Of a stretch of 64,000 nt of DNA, positions 1 to 8,760 are shown piece by piece (the stretch's first letter is position 1; every line of letters starts with the position of its first letter). Where the stretch lies: the NCBI RefSeq assembly GCF_003326475.1, contig NZ_JPWA01000019.1, positions 28,522 through 92,521 on the forward strand. The letters run 5' to 3'. The notes under the pieces were generated by a model. That model made no database searches, was not told the origin of the DNA, and worked only from the letters and a program-made list of their open reading frames with translations. The translations under genes and the position numbers were made by a program. The stretch is from Thalassospira xianhensis MCCC 1A02616. Its GTDB lineage: Bacteria > Pseudomonadota > Alphaproteobacteria > Rhodospirillales > Thalassospiraceae.

Positions 1-48
1 CCGCCGTGAGCAGAAACAACAGGCGCAGTGAACCTCTATAAAATGACC

Positions 49-978
49 TCAAGAGGTCATCAGGGTTCGCACATGCGCCGCAACGCAAATTGCCAGCGAC
101 GGCAGGTCATAGCCGCCTTCAAGGACCGAGACAACGCGGTTGTCGCAGACCTCGCCCGCGAGTGCGAGGAGCTGTTCGGTCATCCAGACAAAGTCGCTTT
201 CAATGAATGACAGCCCGGCCAGCGGGTCATTGCGATGGGCATCAAAACCCGCCGAAATGATCAGTAATTCCGGCTTGAAAGCCGCGATGCCGGGCAAAAC
301 GGTTTGTTCGAAGGCCTCTTTCATTTCAGCCGTCCCTGCCCCGGAGGTCAGGCCGACATTGAGGATATTGTTGGCACATCCGCGTTCGTCCGGGGCACCG
401 GTGCCGGGATAAAGCGGCCATTGATGGGTCGAGCAATAAAACAGGTCCGGATCGTTATAGAAAAGATCCTGTGTGCCATTGCCGTGATGAACATCAAAAT
501 CCATCACCGCGACACGTTTGATGCCATAGGCGTCGCGCGCATGACGGGCACCGACCGCGACATTGTTAAACAGGCAGAACCCCATGGCGCGGTCATATTC
601 CGCATGATGTCCCGGCGGGCGCACTCCGACAAAGGCATTGCGTTCATGCCCGGCCATCACCGCATCGATCGCGACGCAGACGCCACCTGCCGCACGCAAG
701 GCGGCCTCGCCCGACGCGGGCGAAACATAGGTATCACCATCAAGGGATTCATATCCGCTTTGCGGGATGGCGGCCATGACGCGGTCGACATAGGCCGGAT
801 CATGGACCTTTTTGATCAGGTCAAGATCGGCCTTTGGCGCCTCTTCGCGGTGCAGGAACATGAATTCCTCGGCTTCTAGCACCCGCTGGATCACGCGAAG
901 GCGATCACGCTGTTCCGGATGGCCCGGTCCCGGATCATGGTCGATGCAACTGTGATGAGTGACAAATAATGTCGCCAT
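49..978 (-). CDS. Histone deacetylase family protein (class II-like / acetylpolyamine amidohydrolase type)
   Basis: A 309-residue zinc-dependent deacetylase-fold protein. Visible family motifs are RPPGHHAE (about residue 120), the metal-binding DFDVHHGNGTQD (about 160) and GFDAHRNDPLAG (about 245), followed by the conserved LEGGYD near the C terminus. The tandem His pair and the Asp/His metal ligands are all present, so it should be active. Bacterial members remove acetyl groups from acetylpolyamines, acetyl-lysine or similar amides; the substrate cannot be read from sequence. There is no signal peptide, so it is cytoplasmic. The start is ATG. It stands alone in a minus-strand position with a long divergent region upstream shared with an ArsR gene. 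Confidence 0.9.
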   Translation of the reverse strand: MATLFVTHHSCIDHDPGPGHPEQRDRLRVIQRVLEAEEFMFLHREEAPKADLDLIKKVHDPAYVDRVMAAIPQSGYESLDGDTYVSPASGEAALRAAGGVCVAIDAVMAGHERNAFVGVRPPGHHAEYDRAMGFCLFNNVAVGARHARDAYGIKRVAVMDFDVHHGNGTQDLFYNDPDLFYCSTHQWPLYPGTGAPDERGCANNILNVGLTSGAGTAEMKEAFEQTVLPGIAAFKPELLIISAGFDAHRNDPLAGLSFIESDFVWMTEQLLALAGEVCDNRVVSVLEGGYDLPSLAICVAAHVRTLMTS

Positions 979-1446
979 GTTTTCCGGAAACCTTCCTGAA
1001 TAGATGCACGTCAGATATATCGAATCTTTACAGGCTGACTGGCCTTATTGACCACTGTCCTGATTATTATTATTTCATCGTGACAGCCAAAGTTATCCGC
1101 TGCCTTGTTCTAGATCATCATAAATCAGTCAAAGACTGCAACTTTTCAAATTGAATGACTGGTCCAAAATCACCGCATGAACTGTCTATTGTATACTCGG
1201 TGACTCAGAACGAAATATCGCCATAATCTCTGTTCACAAGACAAAGAGTGTCTTGACAGTTTAATGTTATACTTGAGAATAGGAATATTCCCGTTCTTGA
1301 GTTTTCATGGACGGGTTTGAGGCAGAAAGACCTCGTTGGTTGGAAAAAATCGGGGAAATCCCATCGGAGATTATCACCACGAATGTGATACACCCGATGC
1401 CCCAGTTGGGACAAAAGCCGAATATGGCCAGGCTAAAGGGAGCCAA
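979..1446. other. Divergent intergenic region, 468 bases
   Basis: Non-coding, noticeably AT-rich region between the deacetylase gene (minus) and the ArsR gene (plus). Apart from the promoter and 10-bp palindrome listed separately near 1253-1291, I see no gene. Short open frames starting at 1307 and 1336 run into or across the ArsR gene but lack a ribosome-binding site and family similarity, so the stretch 1292-1446 is best read as the untranslated leader of the ArsR gene. Confidence 0.5.
1253..1281 (+). promoter_or_regulatory. Putative sigma-70 promoter of the persulfide-sensor gene
   Basis: A perfect -35 hexamer TTGACA (1253-1258) is followed after 16-17 bases by a weak -10 (GAGAAT/AGAATA, 1275-1281). 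The perfect palindrome GGAATATTCC lies directly after it (1282-1291), where an autorepressor could sit. The distance to the start codon leaves a leader of about 155 bases. Prediction from sequence only. Confidence 0.4.
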
Positions 1447-1764
1447 ATGGAACTTAACCATCTCGAAAAAAAGGCCGAGCAAGCCAGCGCGCTTCTGAAG
1501 GCCATGAGCAATCAGAGCAGACTGATGATTCTTTGCCAGCTTCACGAAGGCGAAAAATCAGTCGGTGAACTTGAACGTATTGTTGGGCTGAGCCAGTCCG
1601 CCCTGTCACAGCATCTTGCACGGCTGCGACGGGACAAGCTGGTTAAAACCCGGCGCGAAGCACAGACGATCTTTTATTCGCTGCAAGGCGATGAAGCCGT
1701 CACCGTCATCAAGACACTTTATGATCTGTATTGCCGCGACGACAGCAGCGCCGTCGCCGCCTAA
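1447..1764 (+). CDS. ArsR-family regulator of the BigR/SqrR/YgaV persulfide-sensing type
   Basis: A 105-residue winged-helix repressor. The start at the ATG of MELNHLEKKA is chosen because AAAGGGAG lies just upstream; longer in-frame extensions have no such site. The HTH is around residues 36-62 (GLSQSALSQHLARLRRDKLV). It lacks the metal-binding ELCVCDL motif of arsenic sensors but has two cysteines, C30 and C96, exactly 66 residues apart. That equals the spacing of the reactive thiol pair of SqrR (C41/C107) and BigR (C42/C108), which form a polysulfide bridge in response to reactive sulfur. By family it should repress sulfide-oxidation or detoxification genes. No target gene lies next to it, so the gene is monocistronic and ends at a strong bidirectional terminator. 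Confidence 0.85.
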   Translation: MELNHLEKKAEQASALLKAMSNQSRLMILCQLHEGEKSVGELERIVGLSQSALSQHLARLRRDKLVKTRREAQTIFYSLQGDEAVTVIKTLYDLYCRDDSSAVAA

Positions 1765-1786
1765 GATTTTATGGAACTTCCCCCAC

Positions 1787-1820
1787 AAAAAAGCCTGTCG
1801 GAAACCCGACAGGCTTTTTT
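1787..1820. terminator. Bidirectional intrinsic terminator
   Basis: Perfect 9-bp stem GCCTGTCGG/CCGACAGGC with loop AAAC, flanked by six A on the left and six T on the right. It therefore works in both directions, serving the ArsR gene (plus) and eipB (minus). Confidence 0.9.
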
Positions 1821-1852
1821 GCGTTATGGTCAATAATCCGGCTGGTTCGGGC

Positions 1853-2746
1853 CTAGCCGCATTCGGGGGCTGGCAACCGCGTGACTTTCTGAAGGTCGCC
1901 GCGCACCCGGAAGCTGCCGTAGTTCATCCGCAGTTCGTGGGCGACGCCGTTTTCCCCGAAATCAACCGCAATTTCGGTCGACGGGCCGTTTTCAGCTTCG
2001 CCCAGCGGATAATAAGCCAGGTTGAGGCTGTGATAGGGCTGGCTTGCGATGTTATCGGCGTCCTCGGCATTGTTTTGCGCCTGTTTCGCGCCCGAAATCA
2101 CTGCGGCAATCCGGTTGGTCGGCGTGTCTCCACTGCCGTCAAAGACCAGATCGTTGGCAAATTTATCGCCCTGAAGCGCACGCTTTAGCAGGGTGACGGA
2201 ATGCTGGGTCGGAAACATGGTATCGGCCGGCAGTTCTTCGGTGACTTCGACCGGGACTTCGTAGGTGACAAGCACCTTGTCCTTGTCGCGCACCGCATCG
2301 CCGACAACCTCGTCCACCTGCACACCGTCAAGATAATCGCGCATGCGGAAGCGGTATTTCGATCCGTCAAAGCTTTCCCACTGGGTCATCGAATAGGCGG
2401 AATTGATCGCGCCACCTTCTGCCCCCTGAAGGATCATCAGATGCTGCATCTCGGTGATCCAGCCATCACAGACCTTTTCGAACCGGTAGCCAAGCGCACC
2501 GCGCACGCCGACAACAGAACTGCCGACATCAGACGAGACCATCGAAAAACGATATTCCGCCATATGCGGAACCAGTTCCGTCTGGGTATCAGATGCCTTG
2601 CGCACATGCGCCGGATCAAAACCGGTGGGACCGGCGGCAAAAGATTGCCCTGCCTGTGCGGAACACCCCGCCAGAGCAACACAAAAGATCAGCGCTCCGA
2701 AGACGGAACGCTGTCGATTTTCAGGACAAACCGTAATAACTGGCAA
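1853..2746 (-). CDS. eipB: EipB-like cell-envelope integrity protein (DUF1849), predicted lipoprotein
   Basis: A 297-residue envelope protein. The start is a TTG, chosen because GGAG sits eight bases upstream inside the last codons of the preceding gene. The N terminus carries a short basic region and hydrophobic core ending in a lipobox (ALAGC, Cys28), so lipid anchoring is predicted. The mature part matches the EipB/DUF1849 beta-spiral family of alphaproteobacteria: MAEYRFSM, the FEKVCDGW segment and a C-terminal cysteine (PAPEC). In Brucella EipB these two conserved cysteines form a disulfide, and the protein supports envelope stress resistance. Only 2 bases separate it from the upstream SPOR lipoprotein gene, suggesting coupled translation and shared function. 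The lipobox is notable since described homologues are soluble periplasmic proteins. Confidence 0.8.
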   Translation of the reverse strand: MPVITVCPENRQRSVFGALIFCVALAGCSAQAGQSFAAGPTGFDPAHVRKASDTQTELVPHMAEYRFSMVSSDVGSSVVGVRGALGYRFEKVCDGWITEMQHLMILQGAEGGAINSAYSMTQWESFDGSKYRFRMRDYLDGVQVDEVVGDAVRDKDKVLVTYEVPVEVTEELPADTMFPTQHSVTLLKRALQGDKFANDLVFDGSGDTPTNRIAAVISGAKQAQNNAEDADNIASQPYHSLNLAYYPLGEAENGPSTEIAVDFGENGVAHELRMNYGSFRVRGDLQKVTRLPAPECG

Positions 2747-2748
2747 AT

Positions 2749-3669
2749 CTATTCTCCGGCGGCGTCGATCTCGACAATCCAGGGATCTTTGACACCCTTT
2801 TTGGCAGCAAGATGGCGTAAATCTTTTGCATGCTCATGCGAAAGCGGACCAACCGCGACACGAAGATATTCGCGGCCCTTGACCGTCGCACTGATCAGAC
2901 GCGGCTGATATTCACTGTAAAACGACAGGGCATTTTGCGCGCGCAACTGATCGGCAAAGCTTGCCAATATTACATAGTCCCCCGCAAGCGGCACTGCAAC
3001 AAGCTTGTCATGCGCAGTGGTTTCCGGTGCGATCACGCTGACCTCGTCGGTCATGATGCCGGTATCGGTCAGGGCGGCGGTTTGGGTTTCGGCAATCGGT
3101 GCGACCGGTTTTGGCGGGGCGACATATCCGGCAACCGCGGCATCGGCTTCGCCCTGCGGGTCAAGGGGGCCTTCGTTGCGAAGCGGGGTACGGTTATAGT
3201 CGGGGGTGAACTGGTCCTGCGCGCTTGCGATTTCGACCGGGGCAACGGTCGCTTCGTCACGCGACACTTCGTCATGTATCACCGGGCGCGGCGGCAGATC
3301 GGTTTTGACAATCACGGCCGATGTGCGGGCACCGGCTTTGGGTTGTGACCAGTCTTCGCCGGGCGCGTTAACGGCATAAATTGCGGGTTCGGCGTCGCGG
3401 ATTTTCTGTTTGATCGATGGTGCGCCCGGCTCGGCCAGGGCAACGGCATCATCCAGCAGGACATTGTCCTGACAGACGTCTTCTTCAAATAACGGGCGAT
3501 GCAGGGCGCAATCACTTTCGGCAACAGCCGAAACCGCATGATCCGTGGTGCTTTTGCCCGTGGTCACATAGCTGATCAGATCGCCGGCCAGCTTGGCCAC
3601 CGTAAGTTCCACCGGACCACCGCACGCCGCCAATGCCAGCGGTGCCGCCACCACAAGTATCTTTTTCAA
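2749..3669 (-). CDS. SPOR-domain lipoprotein
   Basis: A 306-residue predicted lipoprotein. The start is taken as a TTG (MKKILVVAAPLALAACGGP) behind a GGGGGA ribosome-binding site; longer in-frame starts would place the signal peptide deep inside the protein. The lipobox LAAC gives an acylated Cys near residue 16. The middle (about 60-215) is low-complexity and rich in Pro, Ala, Thr and acidic residues, probably an unstructured spacer. The C-terminal 75 residues (GDYVILASFADQLRAQNA to the end) have the pattern of a SPOR domain, which binds glycan strands lacking stem peptides at division sites. It overlaps the ribosome-binding region of eipB and forms a two-gene envelope operon with it. The gene name is unknown. 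Confidence 0.75.
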   Translation of the reverse strand: MKKILVVAAPLALAACGGPVELTVAKLAGDLISYVTTGKSTTDHAVSAVAESDCALHRPLFEEDVCQDNVLLDDAVALAEPGAPSIKQKIRDAEPAIYAVNAPGEDWSQPKAGARTSAVIVKTDLPPRPVIHDEVSRDEATVAPVEIASAQDQFTPDYNRTPLRNEGPLDPQGEADAAVAGYVAPPKPVAPIAETQTAALTDTGIMTDEVSVIAPETTAHDKLVAVPLAGDYVILASFADQLRAQNALSFYSEYQPRLISATVKGREYLRVAVGPLSHEHAKDLRHLAAKKGVKDPWIVEIDAAGE

Positions 3670-3762
3670 AACGTCATCCCCCGCAGGATATAAATTGTTC
3701 CACGGTGAATGTTGATTGTGACGGGTTAAGATTACGTAAGTATCGAGGGTCAATAGACAAAC

Positions 3763-3793
3763 AAAAACGGCCCGGAAAATCCGGACCGTTTTT
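3763..3793 (-). terminator. Intrinsic terminator downstream of aspS
   Basis: GC-rich inverted repeat around ACGG..CCGGA/TCCGG..CCGT with A/T tracts on both sides (AAAAACGG on the left, CCGTTTTT on the right). It follows the aspS stop codon on the minus strand. Confidence 0.75.
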
Positions 3794-3814
3794 ATTGTTA
3801 TCAAAAGACAGTAA

Positions 3815-5602
3815 TCAGTCTTTTTTGATTTTCGGCGGAAGCTGCACACGCAGGTGCAGTTCCTTGAGCTGGCGGTCATCGACCTCGGCCGGGGCATTCA
3901 TCATCAGATCCTGCGCCTGCTGGTTCAGCGGGAAGGCAATGACTTCGCGAATGTTCGGCTCGTCAGCCAGAAGCATGACGATACGGTCAACACCCGGGGC
4001 AGAACCACCGTGCGGCGGCGCGCCGAATTTGAACGCGTTGATCATGCCGCCAAAGCGGTCGTCAACAACGTCCTTGCCATAACCGGCAATCTCGAACGCC
4101 TTGTACATGATGTCCGGGCGGTGGTTACGAATGGCACCCGACGACAGTTCGATACCGTTACAGACGATGTCATACTGCCACGCCTTGATATCAAGCGGGT
4201 TCATGCTTTCAAGGGCTTCAAGACCGCCTTGCGGCATGGAGAACGGGTTGTGGCTGAATTCGATCTTGCCGTCGTCGTCTTCCTCGTACATCGGGAAATC
4301 AACGATCCAGCAGAATTTGAACATGCCGTCTTCACGAAGACCCAGTTCATCGCAAACCTTGTCACGCGACTTGCCAGCAAATTTGGCTGCTGCCAGTTCC
4401 TTGTCACAGGCAAAGAAGACCGCATCGCCATTGGCAACGCCGGTAACTTCCTTGATTTTCGCGATGCGTTCGGCATCAAGGTTCTTGGCAATCGGGCCTT
4501 TGGCTTCGCCGGTTTCATCATAAACGATGTAACCAAGACCCGCCGCACCTTCTTCTCGGGCCCAGGCGTTCAGCTTGTCAAAGAAGCTGCGCGGGCGGCC
4601 TGCGGCCCCCGGTGCCGGAATGGCGCGAACCACCGAACCCTTTTCGATGTTCGAGGCAAAGATGCCGAAATTCGAACCGCGGAAGGCTTCGGTCACGTCA
4701 GACAGGATGATCGGGTTGCGAAGGTCGGGTTTGTCCGAACCGTATTTCGCCATCGATTCATCAAACGGAATGCGCGGGAACGGAAGCGGCGTTACGTCAC
4801 GACCACCGCCGAACTCGACGAAGATGTCGTGGAGAACCGGCTCGATCGCGTCAAACACGTCGTCCTGGGTAGCAAAGGCCATCTCGAAGTCGAGCTGATA
4901 GAATTCACCCGGCGAACGGTCGGCACGGGCGTCTTCATCGCGGAAGCACGGTGCGATCTGGAAATAACGGTCAAAGCCCGACACCATCAGAAGCTGTTTG
5001 AACTGCTGGGGGGCCTGCGGCAGGGCATAGAACTTGCCCGGATGCATGCGCGACGGCACCAGGAAGTCACGCGCACCTTCCGGCGAGCTTGCCGTCAGGA
5101 TCGGGGTCTGGATTTCAAGGAAGCCCTGTGCGGTCATTTTCTGACGCATCGCCGAGATCACACGCGAGCGCAGAACGATGTTCGAATGAACACTTTCGCG
5201 ACGCAGGTCAAGGTAACGGTGACGCAGGCGGATTTCCTCGCCATATTCGGCATCGCCAAATACCGGCATCGGCAGAACGTCGGCTGACGACTGGACTTCG
5301 ATATTGGAGGCGTAAACCTCGATCTCGCCGGTCGGCAGGTTCGGGTTGACGGTTTCGGCGGTCCGTTTGACGACCTTGCCATCCACCGTGATCACACTTT
5401 CGGCGCGCGACTTTTCAAGAACCGCGAAAAGCGGGCTTGAAATGTCGATCACGATCTGGGTGATGCCGTAATGGTCGCGCAAATCGACAAACAGAAGGTT
5501 GCCGTGGTCGCGCTTGCGGTGGATCCAGCCGGACAGGCGCACTTCCGCATCGGCGTCAGAGGCGCGCAACGCATTACAATTGTGTGAACGATAAGGATGC
5601 AT
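3815..5602 (-). CDS. aspS: Aspartate-tRNA ligase
   Basis: Class II aminoacyl-tRNA synthetase of 595 residues, the usual size of the bacterial type. It charges tRNA-Asp with aspartate in the cytoplasm. The order is an N-terminal OB-fold anticodon-binding domain ([19 protein letters not shown], about 20-40), motif 1 region (RHRYLDLRR), motif 2 ([11 protein letters not shown]), the bacterial GAD insertion domain (about 290-420), and motif 3 with [18 protein letters not shown] near the C terminus. The ATG at MHPYRSHNC is preferred over an upstream in-frame start because GGAAAG lies at correct spacing. It is monocistronic, ending at the terminator at 3763-3793. Whether it also charges tRNA-Asn cannot be decided from this window. 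Confidence 0.95.
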   Translation of the reverse strand: MHPYRSHNCNALRASDADAEVRLSGWIHRKRDHGNLLFVDLRDHYGITQIVIDISSPLFAVLEKSRAESVITVDGKVVKRTAETVNPNLPTGEIEVYASNIEVQSSADVLPMPVFGDAEYGEEIRLRHRYLDLRRESVHSNIVLRSRVISAMRQKMTAQGFLEIQTPILTASSPEGARDFLVPSRMHPGKFYALPQAPQQFKQLLMVSGFDRYFQIAPCFRDEDARADRSPGEFYQLDFEMAFATQDDVFDAIEPVLHDIFVEFGGGRDVTPLPFPRIPFDESMAKYGSDKPDLRNPIILSDVTEAFRGSNFGIFASNIEKGSVVRAIPAPGAAGRPRSFFDKLNAWAREEGAAGLGYIVYDETGEAKGPIAKNLDAERIAKIKEVTGVANGDAVFFACDKELAAAKFAGKSRDKVCDELGLREDGMFKFCWIVDFPMYEEDDDGKIEFSHNPFSMPQGGLEALESMNPLDIKAWQYDIVCNGIELSSGAIRNHRPDIMYKAFEIAGYGKDVVDDRFGGMINAFKFGAPPHGGSAPGVDRIVMLLADEPNIREVIAFPLNQQAQDLMMNAPAEVDDRQLKELHLRVQLPPKIKKD

Positions 5603-5848
5603 GGTCTTTCCAGGTTGCTTTGTATGCTTGGTATTTCGGGCCGCAAATTTGGCGCAAAGGTGCATGGCTGCACCGCGCTGTCAAACAAAAAAGCACCGCA
5701 AACCGACCACCCCGGTCAATTCGGGGCGGTCAAATCGGGTGATCTGTCTGTTTGCGCGACGCGGCGCTTGAAATTCTGCGGTATAAAACGCTGCCAAAGG
5801 CCCGCCGTCAAGTGCCCGTCGCAAAGGGCTGCATTGCGGGCCGGAATT

Positions 5849-6385
5849 TCAGGTTGGTGGCGCACCGATGCCCTGCAAATCCTTGACCTTAACAAAGCGG
5901 ATCAGACGCCCGGTTTCAGGACGGACATCCGCCCAGTGATCAATATCGAATTCATACTGGCAAAGTCCGCAGGTCGGAAATTTGCGGTTCATCTGCAGTA
6001 ACGCCTCGCCGTCGCCATCGCCAAACAGCTGGGCTGCGAAATCTTCCATCCCCGGATTATGGCCGACCATCATCACGCAACGGGCATCGTCATGCGTCTG
6101 GACAAGGCTTTCAAGCAACACCTTCTCGCTCGCCATATAGAGGTCTTCGTTATAGATCACGTCTGACGCGCTTGCAAAATCGCGCCCCAGCAACGTCAAT
6201 GTCTGCACGGCGCGTGCCGCGGTCGAACACCAGATCAGGTCGGGAACCAGTCCATGATCATGCAGGTAGCGCCCCATTACCGGGGCTGCCTGTTCGCCAC
6301 GCCGGTTCAGTTCCCGGTCATGATCGGATCGGGATGGATCGGTCCAGCTTGATTTGGCGTGCCGCAGCAGGAGCAGTGTCTTCAT
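5849..6385 (-). CDS. SixA-type phosphohistidine phosphatase
   Basis: A 178-residue member of the histidine phosphatase superfamily. The N-terminal catalytic motif is LLLLRHAKSSW, with the phospho-acceptor His in RHA; a second catalytic His follows in MVGHNPGMEDFA, and the ELNRRGEQAA segment is typical. The start is the ATG of MKTLLLLRHAK; an upstream in-frame codon would add 16 residues before the catalytic beta-strand. SixA proteins remove phosphate from histidine phosphotransfer domains or PTS proteins. It is divergent from ppk, with a short palindrome between them, so shared control with phosphate metabolism is possible but unproven. Confidence 0.85.
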   Translation of the reverse strand: MKTLLLLRHAKSSWTDPSRSDHDRELNRRGEQAAPVMGRYLHDHGLVPDLIWCSTAARAVQTLTLLGRDFASASDVIYNEDLYMASEKVLLESLVQTHDDARCVMMVGHNPGMEDFAAQLFGDGDGEALLQMNRKFPTCGLCQYEFDIDHWADVRPETGRLIRFVKVKDLQGIGAPPT

Positions 6386-6465
6386 GAAATCAGTATCCGG
6401 TAATCTCGCGAAAGGCAGACTTTTGCATGTCACATAGGGCGCTGTGAAGCCATCATAAAAACTGA

Positions 6466-6479
6466 CTTAAAAATTTAAG
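6466..6479. promoter_or_regulatory. AT-rich palindrome between sixA and ppk
   Basis: The sequence CTTAAA-AA-TTTAAG is a perfect inverted repeat with a 2-base centre, located in the divergent region about 100 bases upstream of the ppk start. It could be an operator or an UP-like element. No known consensus is matched, and the PhoB box pattern is not seen here. Confidence 0.3.
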
Positions 6480-6579
6480 AAAATTGCACCCCGACAAGCA
6501 GTTATCCTATACTCCAATCGCAACCGGGGCCTGTCGCCTTATTTCAAGGACACAAACCCAATTTCGCAGGAGGCAAAGC

Positions 6580-8727
6580 GTGACCCACGCCGCCGTTATT
6601 CAATCAAGCGCAATCACACTTGATTCGGACAAACGCTTTATAAACCGCGAACTTTCGTGGCTGGCCTTTAACGGTCGCGTCCTTGAAGAGGCACAGAACA
6701 AACGTCACCCGTTGCTGGAACGCGTGCGTTTCCTGTCCATTTCCGCCAGCAACCTTGACGAATTTTACATGGTTCGCGTTGCCGGTCTGGTCGGGCAGTT
6801 ACGCGCGGGCATGACCAAGGTCAGCCAGGATGGCATGAGCCCGTCCGAGCAGCTTCGCGCCATTACATACGACGCCAACCAGCTGATGCAGGATCAGCAG
6901 CGCATCTGGCAGCAGCTTAGCACGGAAATGGAGAAGCACGGTATTTCGGTCATCGGGCCGGAAGATTTGACCCAGACGGATCGCAAATGGCTTGATGGCT
7001 ATTTCATGCGCGAAATCTTCCCGACCCTGACCCCGCTTGCCATTGATCCGTCGCATCCCTTCCCGTTCATTCCGAACCTTGGCTTTGCGATTGTCATGCA
7101 GCTGTTTGACCCGGCGGATGGTCACAATATGCGCGGGCTGATCCCGGTTCCGCCGAAGATCGGCCGTTTCCTGCGCCTGCCGGGCCGGACGGAACGGTAT
7201 CTGCCACTCGAACAGGCGATTGTCCTTTATCTGGATAAGCTGTTCCCCGGTTTCGATATGATCGAACACGGCCTGTTCCGTGTCATCCGTGACTCGGACG
7301 TCGAGATTGAAGAAGAAGCCGAAGATCTGGTGCGCGTTTTCAAGACCGCACTGAAGCGCCGTCGCCGCGGCAGCATCATCCGGCTTAAAGTCAATGCCAA
7401 GATGCCCGAAGATCTTCTGGATTTCGTGGTCGATGAATTGTCCGTCGCCCCGGAAGAGGTCGTCAAGGTTGATGGCCTTCTGGGTGTTGTTGACGTCAAA
7501 CAACTGATCGATTCCGATCTGCATCACGACCTTCTGTTCCAGCCATATGGCGCGCGGTATCCCGAACGTGTGCGTGACTTTGGCGGTGACTGCTTTGCCG
7601 CGATCAGCAAAAAGGATCTGGTGGTTCACCACCCGTTCGAGGATTTCGACGTCGTCGTGCAGTTCCTGTTGCAGGCTGCCCGTGACCCCGAAGTCGTCAC
7701 CATCAAACAGACCCTTTATCGCACGTCGGAAAACAGCCCGATCGTCAAGGCCCTGATTGCCGCCGCCGAGGCCGGCAAATCGGTTACGGCCATGGTCGAG
7801 CTTAAGGCGCGCTTTGACGAGGAAGCCAATCTGCGCTGGGCAGCGGATCTTGAGCGTGCCGGTTGTCAGGTGGTTTATGGCTTCCTTGACTGGAAGACGC
7901 ATGCCAAGGTGTCGCTGGTGGTTCGGCGCGAAAGCCACGGGCTTCGCACCTATGTCCATTTCGGAACAGGCAACTATCACCCGATCACTGCGAAATTCTA
8001 TACCGATATTTCGTTCTTCTCGTGCGATCCGGCATTGGGGCGTGACGCGGCCAGCATCTTTAATTTCATGACCGGCTATGCCACCCCAAGATCGCTTGAG
8101 AAAATTGCCATTGCGCCGCATACGTTGCGCCCGACCCTTCTTGCCCATATCGATCACGAGATCGAAAACTGTCAGGCGGGCAAACCGTCGGGCATCTGGG
8201 CAAAGATGAACAGCCTTGTTGACCCGGTGGTGATTGATGCGCTTTATCGCGCCAGCCAGTGCGGGGTTCATATCGAACTGGTGGTGCGTGGCATTTGCTG
8301 TCTGCGGCCGGGTGTGCCGGGCTTATCAGAAAATATTCGCGTTAAATCCATCGTCGGCCGGTTCCTTGAACATTCGCGCATTGTTGTCTTTGCAAACGGC
8401 GCAAAACTGCCATCGCGCAAGGCCAAGGCGTTTATTTCATCCGCCGACTGGATGCCGCGCAACCTTAACCGTCGTGTCGAAACGCTGGTTCCGGTGGAAA
8501 ACCCCACTTGCCAACGCCAGATTGTCGAACAGATCATGATTGCAAATCTGAAAGATACGGCGCAGGCTTGGTACCTGCAGCCCGACGGGTCTTACGAGCG
8601 GTGCGAAGCAGACGAAAACGCCTTTTCTTCTCATCAGTATTTCATGACCAACCCGTCACTTTCAGGCCGCGGCAGCGCGCTTAGCGAGGAAGATCCGAAT
8701 GTTCCCGTGCTGCAGCTTGATGATTAA
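6580..8727 (+). CDS. ppk: Polyphosphate kinase 1
   Basis: A 715-residue polyphosphate kinase that reversibly makes inorganic polyphosphate from ATP. The start is GTG at 6580 because a perfect AGGAGG lies six bases upstream; a longer reading frame back to 6484 lacks this. Family segments in order are [19 protein letters not shown] (about 22-40), the [16 protein letters not shown] loop, and the C-terminal PLD-like halves with the autophosphorylated histidine in KTHAKV (H441) and [10 protein letters not shown], then the second site [13 protein letters not shown]. All catalytic elements are intact. It is followed 33 bases later by the exopolyphosphatase gene, forming a synthesis/degradation operon. 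Confidence 0.95.
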   Translation: MTHAAVIQSSAITLDSDKRFINRELSWLAFNGRVLEEAQNKRHPLLERVRFLSISASNLDEFYMVRVAGLVGQLRAGMTKVSQDGMSPSEQLRAITYDANQLMQDQQRIWQQLSTEMEKHGISVIGPEDLTQTDRKWLDGYFMREIFPTLTPLAIDPSHPFPFIPNLGFAIVMQLFDPADGHNMRGLIPVPPKIGRFLRLPGRTERYLPLEQAIVLYLDKLFPGFDMIEHGLFRVIRDSDVEIEEEAEDLVRVFKTALKRRRRGSIIRLKVNAKMPEDLLDFVVDELSVAPEEVVKVDGLLGVVDVKQLIDSDLHHDLLFQPYGARYPERVRDFGGDCFAAISKKDLVVHHPFEDFDVVVQFLLQAARDPEVVTIKQTLYRTSENSPIVKALIAAAEAGKSVTAMVELKARFDEEANLRWAADLERAGCQVVYGFLDWKTHAKVSLVVRRESHGLRTYVHFGTGNYHPITAKFYTDISFFSCDPALGRDAASIFNFMTGYATPRSLEKIAIAPHTLRPTLLAHIDHEIENCQAGKPSGIWAKMNSLVDPVVIDALYRASQCGVHIELVVRGICCLRPGVPGLSENIRVKSIVGRFLEHSRIVVFANGAKLPSRKAKAFISSADWMPRNLNRRVETLVPVENPTCQRQIVEQIMIANLKDTAQAWYLQPDGSYERCEADENAFSSHQYFMTNPSLSGRGSALSEEDPNVPVLQLDD

Positions 8728-8760
8728 CGAGTGCATACCTAGACAGGTTCAACCAACCGC

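Noticed and set aside
1..48. Minus-strand stretch that reads like the start of a signal peptide (LRLLFLLTA)
   Set aside because: No acceptable start codon within the window (only CTG behind GAGG); too little sequence to call a gene, though the next gene may begin at the edge.
1307..1498. Short plus-strand frame preceding the ArsR gene
   Set aside because: Overlaps the ArsR gene in another frame, has no ribosome-binding site and no similarity; treated as leader.
3854..5287. 477-codon open frame on the plus strand opposite aspS
   Set aside because: It is the mirror of a GC-rich conserved gene; the product is low-quality His/Arg-rich sequence without family similarity, whereas aspS on the minus strand is unambiguous.
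6799..8271. 490-codon open frame on the minus strand opposite ppk
   Set aside because: Antisense shadow of ppk: no ribosome-binding site or recognisable domain, and ppk motifs fill the whole interval.
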